This document shows positions 1-6,070 of a stretch of DNA of 6,437 nt, one piece after another. A program made the position numbers and the translations under genes. The notes below the pieces were generated by a model. That model saw nothing but the letters and a program-made list of their open reading frames with translations. It was not told the origin of the DNA and searched no databases. Location: assembly GCA_029936705.1 (NCBI GenBank), contig JAPYSD010000218.1, positions 1-6,437 of the forward strand, given 5' to 3'. The DNA is from Croceicoccus sp. GTDB lineage: Bacteria; Pseudomonadota; Alphaproteobacteria; Sphingomonadales; Sphingomonadaceae. Within the stretch, counting starts at the first letter, position 1; every line of letters starts with the position of its first letter.

Positions 1-828
1 ATATTCCCTGGGATCGATGCCCCATGCCTCGGCCGCTTCGTACAGGCCGGGGGGCACGTCGCCGCTGACGTAATCCTTGCGGCTGGTGGCCTGGTGCCCG
101 ATCATCCACATGGAATTGTGCCCGCTCTCGTACATCTCGAACAGGGTGGTCGGCAGGCCGTCGTTAATGAAGGTCGCCAGCTCGGGATGGATCGTGGGCA
201 GGTGATAGCTCTCGTTGAAATTGTCGCGGATGATCTTCCAGTTGAACTCGCAGTCCGCCGACACGTTCAGCACGCGCACCCAATTGTCGAGCTTGTAGCC
301 CGCCAGCCTTTCCGGGAACGGTGCCAGCCACTCCTCAAGCGGGGCGATGTCGTGGTCCATCGCCCAGAACACGAACGGCCCCCAGGTCTCGCACCGCAGT
401 TCGGACAGGTGGACCTTGCCGCAGGGGCTGCCGCCGGGAAAATCGTCCTCGTCCTGGACATGCACCAGCGTGCCGCCCGGATCGAACTGCCAGCCGTGAT
501 AGCCGCAGGTAAGCCGCGGGGTAGAGCCGACATCGCCCAGCACCAGCCGGTTACCGCGATGCGGACAGGTGTTGTAGAACGCGCGCACGCCGCCATCGGC
601 CTGCTTGACCATGATGACGGATTCGCGCCCGAAATTGTGCCGGATGAAGTCGCCTTCCTCCAGCAAATCGGCGGTCACGCCGCCCAGGTGCCAGACGCTG
701 GGCCAGAGGTTTTCGTATTCCGCCTCCATCCACTCGCGCGAGGTGTAGCGGTCGGCGGTGATGGTATCGCCGCGCACGGGTTGATCGAAATCCGCCGAAT
801 AGCGGGCGGCGCCGGTTTGTACGTTCAT
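1..828 (-). CDS. Rieske aromatic-ring-hydroxylating oxygenase, alpha (large) subunit, 3' end cut by window edge
   Basis: The frame is open from the ATG at 828 to the left edge, giving 276 residues of a family usually about 400-460 long. The N-terminal Rieske [2Fe-2S] domain shows C88-x-H90 and C108-x2-H111. The catalytic domain begins near residue 185 and has the mononuclear-iron motif E206-x2-H209-x4-H214, preceded by NWK and DNF. The third iron ligand, an Asp in the last third of family members, lies outside the window. Known relatives use electrons from a ferredoxin or reductase to add O2 to aromatic or other hydrophobic substrates in the cytoplasm. The start is supported by AGGAG (minus 841-837), 8 nt upstream and inside the preceding gene, and by a 4-nt ATGA overlap with that gene's stop, which implies translational coupling. 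No reductase or ferredoxin gene is visible. The Glu at the bridging position resembles carnitine/betaine-type oxygenases more than naphthalene dioxygenase, so the substrate is open. Family assignment is very secure; substrate unknown. Confidence 0.95.
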   Translation of the reverse strand, partial: MNVQTGAARYSADFDQPVRGDTITADRYTSREWMEAEYENLWPSVWHLGGVTADLLEEGDFIRHNFGRESVIMVKQADGGVRAFYNTCPHRGNRLVLGDVGSTPRLTCGYHGWQFDPGGTLVHVQDEDDFPGGSPCGKVHLSELRCETWGPFVFWAMDHDIAPLEEWLAPFPERLAGYKLDNWVRVLNVSADCEFNWKIIRDNFNESYHLPTIHPELATFINDGLPTTLFEMYESGHNSMWMIGHQATSRKDYVSGDVPPGLYEAAEAWGIDPREY

Positions 829-1421
829 CGGACAGGCTCCTTTTCGGGGGTTCGCGGTTCGGCCGCATCGGGCCAGTCGCGCGTCTGGCTGAAATCCTCG
901 CCGCGCCGCGCGCCGCGCGGGGCATCGGGATTGTCGGTGAAAAAGGCGCGGCTGCCGGGATTGTCGCTGACCCAGTCGGTCACCAGCCGGCGGCGCGCGA
1001 TGCGCCATTGCCCGCCTTCGCGGGTGAACTCGTCGATATAGCGCCCGGCGATGATCAGGTCGCGGACCTGCCCGCTTTCGTCGCGCACATCGTGAAACGC
1101 CCGGAAATAGCTTTCGCCGCTGGCCTTGCCACGGGCCGCGTCGCCGCCCGCCATCTCGATCCGCACTTGCCCCAGCTGGTGATGCGTCGCCTGCATGTCG
1201 GCCAGGAAGCCCAGCGCGAAATCGGCGAATTCCTCGGGCGTGCCCGCCAGCAGTCCGCAATCGACATAGGCGTCCGCGTGAAACGCGCTGAGCAGGCAGG
1301 CACGGTCGAGCCGGTCCAGCCCCCGCATGTAGCGGTGCACCGCGTCGGTGATGTCGCGCCGCGCGGCCAGGTCGCGGATTTCGGCGGCCAGGTCCATGCC
1401 CGCTTCGTCCACCGCGTTCAC
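825..1421 (-). CDS. SnoaL-like / NTF2-fold protein (nuclear transport factor 2 family), possible lyase, isomerase or oxygenase partner
   Basis: This is a 198-aa protein starting at GTG, chosen because AGGAGG lies 6 nt upstream; the first in-frame ATG is residue 9 and lacks such a site. Residues 12-150 read as a SnoaL_4-type NTF2 fold: an N-terminal helix with RRDITDAVHRYMRGLD, then an FHADAYVD strand, and a late GRYIDEF...W strand pair. By eye alignment, D36 and H81 fall where the catalytic Asp25 and His73 of the dehydrochlorinase LinA lie, so acid-base chemistry is possible. The last 45 or so residues form a charged, Pro/Arg-rich tail beyond the usual fold. It is first in a two-gene operon, and its TGA overlaps the oxygenase ATG. 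Ring-hydroxylating beta subunits share this fold, but they normally follow the alpha gene, and I do not see their specific signature. It could process the oxygenase substrate or product. Fold call is good; function unassigned. Confidence 0.85.
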   Translation of the reverse strand: MNAVDEAGMDLAAEIRDLAARRDITDAVHRYMRGLDRLDRACLLSAFHADAYVDCGLLAGTPEEFADFALGFLADMQATHHQLGQVRIEMAGGDAARGKASGESYFRAFHDVRDESGQVRDLIIAGRYIDEFTREGGQWRIARRRLVTDWVSDNPGSRAFFTDNPDAPRGARRGEDFSQTRDWPDAAEPRTPEKEPVR

Positions 1422-1427
1422 GCCGTT

Positions 1428-1433
1428 CCTCCT
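1428..1433 (-). promoter_or_regulatory. Shine-Dalgarno site that fixes the GTG start at 1421
   Basis: The minus strand reads AGGAGG, a full match to the anti-SD consensus, followed by a 6-nt spacer and GTG. This decides in favour of the GTG over the in-frame ATG eight codons later. Confidence 0.75.
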
Positions 1434-1504
1434 GCCATCGGTATCCTCGCTCTCTCCAGCCGCGTTTCTGCGCGCGTGCCGGGGTCCTTTTTCTGGCTTT
1501 CACC

Positions 1505-1545
1505 CAGCATAGCCGGGCCGCCGGAAATTGAAACCGGCAATGCTG
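1505..1545. promoter_or_regulatory. Imperfect inverted repeat, candidate operator for the divergent TetR regulator
   Basis: The left arm CAGCATAGCCGG (1505-1516) and the right arm CCGGCAATGCTG (1534-1545) are reverse complements except at one position (11 of 12). A 17-nt spacer separates them. The repeat sits in the 199-bp gap between a TetR-family gene and the operon it faces, 84 bp from one start and 76 bp from the other. TetR-family regulators commonly bind inverted repeats in such gaps and control both sides. The right arm also pairs with a second GCCGG copy at 1520-1524, so part of the signal comes from GC-rich repetition. The spacing is longer than for many TetR operators, so it could be two half-site pairs or an RNA hairpin instead. 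Confidence 0.5.
1506..1534 (-). promoter_or_regulatory. Candidate promoter for the SnoaL-like/Rieske operon
   Basis: On the minus strand a -10-like TATGCT (1511-1506) follows a poor -35-like GTTTCA (1534-1529) with 17-bp spacing. The -10 lies within the left arm of the inverted repeat, which would suit repression by steric block. The leader to the GTG would be about 78 nt. The match to consensus is weak, and high-GC alphaproteobacterial promoters are hard to see by eye. Confidence 0.25.
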
Positions 1546-1554
1546 CCTGTTTTA

Positions 1555-1582
1555 TTGACGGATCGACCGCGGCGGCACTACT
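1555..1582 (+). promoter_or_regulatory. Candidate promoter for the TetR-family gene
   Basis: TTGACG (1555-1560) is a good -35 match, but the -10 region about 16 bp downstream (ACTACT, 1577-1582) matches only three consensus positions. It lies directly downstream of the inverted repeat, so a repressor bound there could also affect this promoter. Weak evidence overall. Confidence 0.25.
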
Positions 1583-1620
1583 GAAGGAAAGGATAGGGTT
1601 GACCGGAACAGGGAAAGGCC

Positions 1621-2340
1621 ATGGCATCGACAGGACCCGCGGCAGGGCCCGCCACAGCGCGCCGGAAAGGCGCCACGCGCCGGTCGCAGGCGCTCAGCCG
1701 CATCCGGCCGGGCGGCGGGCCGGACGACCGCCAGCGCTGGCAGCAGCGCAAGGCATCGCTGACGCGCGAGGGCATACTGGACGCCGCGGTCGATAGCCTG
1801 GTGGACACGGGCTATGCCGGGCTGTCGACCAACGATGTCGCGCGGCGCGCGGGCGTGTCGCGCGGGGCGATGCACCATCATTTCGCCTCGCGCGCGGACC
1901 TGGTCGAGGGGCTGATCGAGCATGTTTTCTATCACCGCATGCGCCAGTTCCTCGACGATTTCCTCGCTCGGCTGAAACAGGCGCCCCCCGGCCAGGACCC
2001 CTATCGCATGGCGATGGACCTGCACTGGCGATCGGTACAGAGCCGCGAATATGGCGCGTTCCTGCGGCTGGCGGTGGCCGCGCGCAGCGACGCGGCGCTG
2101 GCCGCGATCTTCACCCCCGCCGCGCGCCTGTATGACGAAATCTGGCTGGGCGAGATGCACCACGCCTTCCCCCAGTGGCGCGAGGCGCCCGAACTGATGC
2201 GGCTGGCCAACGATGTGACGCAGGCGGTGCATTCGGGAGTCTTGATCAACGGCGCAACCTGGGGCGCCGAACGCAGCGCGGCGGTGCTGAAACGCACGGC
2301 ATCGCTGATCGAGGATCTCGCGCAATTGGCGCAAACCTAG
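1621..2340 (+). CDS. TetR/AcrR-family transcriptional regulator
   Basis: This is a 239-aa cytoplasmic DNA-binding protein. The TetR-type N-terminal domain spans about residues 47-105. Its helix-turn-helix covers residues 68-90, with a LSTNDVARRAGVS segment followed by the family-typical HHHF run before the next helix. Residues 106-239 form the usual helical ligand-binding and dimerisation domain, which is too variable to name a ligand. A 46-residue Arg/Pro/Gly-rich stretch precedes the domain. It is unusually long for the family, but no in-frame ATG or GTG occurs before the domain, so the ATG at 1621 is the only good start. The ribosome site is modest (AGGGAAAGG just upstream). The gene is divergent from the SnoaL-like/Rieske operon, so local repression relieved by a substrate or product is the most likely role. 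Activity as repressor versus activator is inferred, not seen. Confidence 0.9.
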   Translation: MASTGPAAGPATARRKGATRRSQALSRIRPGGGPDDRQRWQQRKASLTREGILDAAVDSLVDTGYAGLSTNDVARRAGVSRGAMHHHFASRADLVEGLIEHVFYHRMRQFLDDFLARLKQAPPGQDPYRMAMDLHWRSVQSREYGAFLRLAVAARSDAALAAIFTPAARLYDEIWLGEMHHAFPQWREAPELMRLANDVTQAVHSGVLINGATWGAERSAAVLKRTASLIEDLAQLAQT

Positions 2341-2429
2341 GGCGGCTCAGTCGCCATTGCCGGTGCGAACCTCGTTATCTTCGCTGCGGCATAGTCGAGC
2401 GCACACGCGGCTTACGCCGGTGCGAGCGC
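2341..2429. other. Short convergent intergenic gap with a weak hairpin
   Basis: This is the 89-bp space between the TetR stop and the stop of the converging oxidoreductase beta gene. Directly after the TetR stop, 2341-2355 can fold into a 6-bp stem (GGCGGC/GTCGCC, one G-U pair) with a 3-nt loop. No T-run follows, so it is at best a weak or Rho-assisted terminator. The decamer GCCGGTGCGA occurs twice in direct orientation (2359-2368 and 2416-2425). No coding sequence is supported here. Confidence 0.3.
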
Positions 2430-3899
2430 TCAGGCTGCGACGAGCGCCCTGTCGAGAGCTTGGCAGGTCTCGTCGGATAGGGCGAGCTCGCGAAGCTCGG
2501 TCAGCCTTTCCGCGCCGACCGGATTTTCGCGGTAATAGTCGATAATGGCGCTATAGTTGCGAAGGCCTCGATCGAACGTGTCGCCGTAACCCTTGATAAG
2601 CCGCTGACACCGGACCAGTTCCAACGCGGTTGCGCGATCGCGCCTTGCGGCATCCGCCACCAATTCCAGCCAGTGCTCGATCCGCTGCTGCTCCTCTTGA
2701 TAGCGGAGCGAACGTGGGCGCATCGGGCGCAGTCCCGCCACCAGCCGAAGCATGAGGAACCACTTCACGCTTGTCGTCTGAACATGGCGGCCCTTGGTGA
2801 AGAAACGGCCCAGAAAGCGCGACGCGGATGGGCTGCCAAGGATACGGCTGCCGATCGACGCGGGCAGCATCTCGCACATCTCGCGCAGGCGCGGGTGCAT
2901 GAATTCGGTGATGGCGATCACCTGCTCGTCCTGTGCCTTCACCTCGCCCCGCACGCGGTCGAAACGGGTCGAGCGGGTCTTGAGGTCCGCCACGCGGATC
3001 GTGTCCTCATAGCTCATCCACAAGGCGAGGTGGCGCGAGGTTTCGGCCGTCAGCTCATACGGTGCTGCATCGAGCGCCGCGATGGCCTTCAGGCGGTCCA
3101 GATAGAGCCCGGCATAGCTGGCGTCCTGATAGTCCATCAATCGCGCCACTCCGTGTAGCGCGTGATCTTCGGCCGCCACAGGCAGCTCGTTTTGAATTCG
3201 CGCGGCAAGCTCCGAGCCGCGCGGCGTTGTCGGTACCGGACGTTCGTGCGCGATTTTGGCCGGCATGGCGACCGGCTGGCGGGCCTGTTCGAAACCCTCG
3301 GCAAAACCGCGCAGATTGCTGGCGACGGCGATACCGCTTTCCTTGATCGCGCGGTGGAAGGTTTCGGTCGGAAACGGCAGCGCATCGCTGCCCGCCAATG
3401 CGCCGAACATGATCGCGCTTATCACGCTGCCCGCACGATCCGTCGCGGCTTCCATGTCGAAACCGATGAATTTGCGCGAACGCTCGCCAGCTGCCTCGAT
3501 GATTCGATCGCCATTGCCGCGCCCGTCGCCCATCGCGCTCTTTTCGCCAATGGCATAGATGCGGTGGGTCGAGCCGATCAGCGTCGTGCGCTCTTTCGTC
3601 GAAAAGCCGCGGAGCACCGCCCTTCCCGTTTCCATCAGCTCCGACGCGACCACGATATCGACATCGCCGGGCATGGGCATCTGCGCCATCACGGGGATCC
3701 GCCCCGAACCGTCATCCCTCGACAGCTCGACGTAATAGACCGTCGAGCCGGTTCGTTGTGCCACGCCGGGCACCGATGTGCCCTGCGCAAGCCAGCCTTC
3801 ATGGCGGGCGACTTCCTGAATCCAGTCAGCCAGCACGCCGCCGCCTTGGCCCCCAAGGGCAAGAATGGCGATGGTGATGCGGTTCTTGTGATCGGTCAT
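2430..3899 (-). CDS. iorB: Indolepyruvate ferredoxin oxidoreductase, beta-subunit family protein with DUF6537-like extension
   Basis: This is a 489-aa protein. Residues 8-205 form the gamma-type domain of 2-oxoacid:acceptor oxidoreductases, with a glycine-rich ALGGQGGGVLADW loop (14-26) and the conserved SVPGVAQRTGSTVYY segment (42-56). Archaeal IorB proteins are only about 200 aa. The extra 245-485 region resembles the DUF6537 domain that ends the fused proteobacterial enzymes: it has an LMDYQDASYAGLYLDRL helix (254-270) and an IKGYGDTFDRGLRNY segment near the end (435-449). With the alpha subunit it should decarboxylate an arylpyruvate to an aryl-acetyl-CoA using CoA and ferredoxin. I start at the ATG at 3899 because homology begins there. 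The same frame stays open upstream, but only inside the alpha gene. The gap to the alpha stop is 23 nt; the SD is weak (AGG, 9 nt upstream). Family is secure; the exact 2-oxoacid is unknown. Confidence 0.9.
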   Translation of the reverse strand: MTDHKNRITIAILALGGQGGGVLADWIQEVARHEGWLAQGTSVPGVAQRTGSTVYYVELSRDDGSGRIPVMAQMPMPGDVDIVVASELMETGRAVLRGFSTKERTTLIGSTHRIYAIGEKSAMGDGRGNGDRIIEAAGERSRKFIGFDMEAATDRAGSVISAIMFGALAGSDALPFPTETFHRAIKESGIAVASNLRGFAEGFEQARQPVAMPAKIAHERPVPTTPRGSELAARIQNELPVAAEDHALHGVARLMDYQDASYAGLYLDRLKAIAALDAAPYELTAETSRHLALWMSYEDTIRVADLKTRSTRFDRVRGEVKAQDEQVIAITEFMHPRLREMCEMLPASIGSRILGSPSASRFLGRFFTKGRHVQTTSVKWFLMLRLVAGLRPMRPRSLRYQEEQQRIEHWLELVADAARRDRATALELVRCQRLIKGYGDTFDRGLRNYSAIIDYYRENPVGAERLTELRELALSDETCQALDRALVAA

Positions 3900-3922
3900 G
3901 GGACTGTGCCTAGGCTGAGAGG

Positions 3923-6064
3923 TCAGAACGCGCGGGCGGCCAAGCGCTTTTCGGACGAGCGCTGCATGCGCTGGATCAGCGTTCTGCCGATCCGCGCGCG
4001 CAGCTTCTCGCCGCGAGTGGGGTTGGAGACGATCCGGGTGCGGAAGAAACTGGGGCATAGCACCGCGGCATGGCTGACCTCGCCGCAGACACCGCAGCCC
4101 ACGCATGAGTTCTCGACATGGGCGACCGGGTCTTGCCGCAACGGATCGGGGTTGGACTTGATAGTCAGCGAGGGACAGCCCGATAGGCGCACACAGCTGT
4201 GATCGCCCGTACAGGTATCGGCATCGACGCCGAACCGGTCGCGCACCACGCGCTTGCCTGCTTTCAAGGCAGCCGCCGTCTGCTTCTTCTCACGCCGCTG
4301 GCGGTTGAGCATGCATTCCGATTGGGCAACGATGACGCGCGGACCCTTTTCCTTGCCGGTCATCGCTTCCAGCAGCGTATCGCGCATCTTGGGAATGTCG
4401 TAAGTGCGGGTGATCTCGCGCACCCATTTGGCACCGACGCCCTTTACCGCGGCGGTAATGGGATTGTTGGTCGTGCGCCGCTTGTTCTTCGCGCGGGATG
4501 ACAGAATATCCTGCCCCCCCGTCGCCGCGGAATAGCCGTTGTCGATGATGACGGTCACGGTGTCGTCCTTGTTGAACACCGCATTGCCGACGCCCGATGT
4601 CAGGCCGTTATGCCAGAAACCGCCGTCGCCCATGATCGCGATGGCGCGCTTGCCGTTGTCGTCCTTGGGCTTGAACGCCGAGGCGCCTGCCCCGCCCAGC
4701 CCGTAACCCATGGTCGTGTTGCCAAGATTGAACGGCGGCAGGATCGAGAACAGATGACAGCCGATATCGGCGGACACATGGGTCGGGCCAAGCTGCCGTT
4801 CGACCAGCTTCATCGCGGTGAATACGGGCCGTTCGGGACAACCGGTACACAGCCCTGCCGGACGGCCTGGAATCTGGCTTGCCACCTCGGCGGGAATCGG
4901 GACGGCGGTTTCCTTTTCGGGCGCCATGCCGGGGGCCAGGTCTTTGAGGAAATCGGCGAGCCCGTCGGCGATAACCTTGGCGCTGTATTCGCCAGAGCGC
5001 GGCAATATGTCCTTGCCGGCGATGCGGGTATCCAGTCCGGCACGGCGGATCAGCGTGTTCAGCTCGTGCTCGATGAATTCGGGCTGCCCCTCCTCGACCA
5101 CCAGCACCGCGCGCTTGTCGCGGCAGAAATCGGCGACTTCCTCGGGTATCAACGGATAGGTGACGTTCAGGCAATAGATCGGCAGTTTCGACGTGCCATA
5201 TTCGTCTGCCAGTTCAAGCCGCTCCATCGCGCGGTTGAGGTTGTTGTAGAGGCCGCCCTGTACGATGATGCCGACGCCTGCGTCGACCTTTTCGGGCCCG
5301 AACCATTCGTTCAGACGATTGTCGCGGACATAGGCGATACCGGCCGGCCAGCGTTTTTCGATCTTCTCGACTTCGTGGAGGAAGTTCGCGGGCGGCAGCA
5401 CGATGCGGTCCACGTCGCGGCGGGGCATCGCGGCGGCCTCACCGACCGTCAGCGGGGGGCGGATATTGTCTTTCGCAGTGAAGGACCCCGTCATGTGGCA
5501 CGACCGCACGCGCAATTGCAGCATGACCGGCGTGTTGGATGCTTCCGACAGGCGGAACGAGTGTTCGACCGAGTCGACGATAGACGGCAGGTTCGGGCGC
5601 GGGTCGAGCAGCCACATCTGGGACTTCATCGCAAAAGCGTGCGTCCGCTCCTGCATGATGGACGAGCCTTCGCCGTAATCCTCGCCCACGATGATGACCG
5701 CGCCGCCCGTCACGCCGCCCGACGCCACGTTCGACAGCGCATCGGACGCCACATTGGTACCGACCACCGATTTCCACGCGACGGCGCCGCGCAGCGGATA
5801 GTTGACCGATGCGGCAAGCATCGCCGCGGCGCTCGCTTCCGACGCGCTCGCCTCGAAATGAACGCCAAGACTTTCCAGCAGGTCGCTCGCGTCGGCGAAG
5901 ACGTCCATCAGATGGCTGATGGGCGATCCCTGATAGCCGCCGACATAGGCGACGCCCGACTGCAGCAGCGCCTTGGTAACGGCCAGAATGCCTTCGCCGG
6001 TAAAGGTTTCCCCCTCACCCGCGGTCAGCTTTTTCACTTCCGATGCAAACGAGCGTTCAGCCAT
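3923..6064 (-). CDS. iorA: Indolepyruvate ferredoxin oxidoreductase, alpha subunit (thiamine-diphosphate and Fe-S enzyme)
   Basis: This is a 713-aa protein, somewhat longer than archaeal IorA (about 620-650). Residues 22-190 are the pyrimidine-binding domain, including GGYQGSP (42-48). A transketolase-C-like middle domain follows (about 260-375). The conserved CTGCPERP is at 406-413. The diphosphate-binding domain has GDGG at 479-482 and the metal-binding DNG 30 residues on (508-510). A C-terminal ferredoxin part carries two cluster motifs: C618-x2-D621-x2-C624-x5-C630-P, and C654-x2-C657-x2-C660-x9-C670-P. The first has Asp where a cysteine is expected. A basic tail of about 40 residues ends the protein. 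The known reaction is arylpyruvate + CoA + oxidised ferredoxin to aryl-acetyl-CoA + CO2 + reduced ferredoxin, in the cytoplasm; the enzymes are often oxygen-sensitive. The start at 6064 has GGAG 9 nt upstream, overlapping the end of the preceding gene 6 nt away. Substrate range is inferred from family only. Confidence 0.93.
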   Translation of the reverse strand: MAERSFASEVKKLTAGEGETFTGEGILAVTKALLQSGVAYVGGYQGSPISHLMDVFADASDLLESLGVHFEASASEASAAAMLAASVNYPLRGAVAWKSVVGTNVASDALSNVASGGVTGGAVIIVGEDYGEGSSIMQERTHAFAMKSQMWLLDPRPNLPSIVDSVEHSFRLSEASNTPVMLQLRVRSCHMTGSFTAKDNIRPPLTVGEAAAMPRRDVDRIVLPPANFLHEVEKIEKRWPAGIAYVRDNRLNEWFGPEKVDAGVGIIVQGGLYNNLNRAMERLELADEYGTSKLPIYCLNVTYPLIPEEVADFCRDKRAVLVVEEGQPEFIEHELNTLIRRAGLDTRIAGKDILPRSGEYSAKVIADGLADFLKDLAPGMAPEKETAVPIPAEVASQIPGRPAGLCTGCPERPVFTAMKLVERQLGPTHVSADIGCHLFSILPPFNLGNTTMGYGLGGAGASAFKPKDDNGKRAIAIMGDGGFWHNGLTSGVGNAVFNKDDTVTVIIDNGYSAATGGQDILSSRAKNKRRTTNNPITAAVKGVGAKWVREITRTYDIPKMRDTLLEAMTGKEKGPRVIVAQSECMLNRQRREKKQTAAALKAGKRVVRDRFGVDADTCTGDHSCVRLSGCPSLTIKSNPDPLRQDPVAHVENSCVGCGVCGEVSHAAVLCPSFFRTRIVSNPTRGEKLRARIGRTLIQRMQRSSEKRLAARAF

Positions 6065-6070
6065 GGGTCT

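Noticed and set aside
94..1041. Plus-strand open frame of 315 codons opposite the Rieske and SnoaL-like genes
   Set aside because: The opposite strand encodes Rieske and NTF2-fold motifs; this frame has only composition-driven Arg/Ala/Gly-rich sequence.
825..1421. Calling the SnoaL-like gene the beta subunit of the ring-hydroxylating oxygenase
   Set aside because: Same fold, but the sequence pattern fits SnoaL_4-type proteins better and the gene lies before the alpha gene; kept as an alternative only.
1008..1796. Plus-strand open frame of 262 codons across the divergent promoter region
   Set aside because: It runs antisense to the SnoaL-like gene, through the intergenic gap and out of frame into the TetR gene; no coherent protein.
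1552..2334. Minus-strand open frame of 260 codons antisense to the TetR gene
   Set aside because: The TetR frame has a clear helix-turn-helix; the antisense frame has none and would cover the putative regulatory region.
2341..2355. Rho-independent terminator for the TetR gene
   Set aside because: A 6-bp stem is possible, but no T-tract follows, so it is recorded only as a weak hairpin.
3900..4106. Longer iorB with a 69-residue N-terminal extension
   Set aside because: The extension lies within iorA in another frame, reads as low-complexity Arg-rich sequence, and family homology starts right at the ATG at 3899.
3162..4202. Plus-strand open frame of 346 codons opposite iorB and the end of iorA
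   Set aside because: It spans the junction of two clearly homologous minus-strand genes and its translation shows no recognisable domain; a shadow frame of GC-rich coding DNA.
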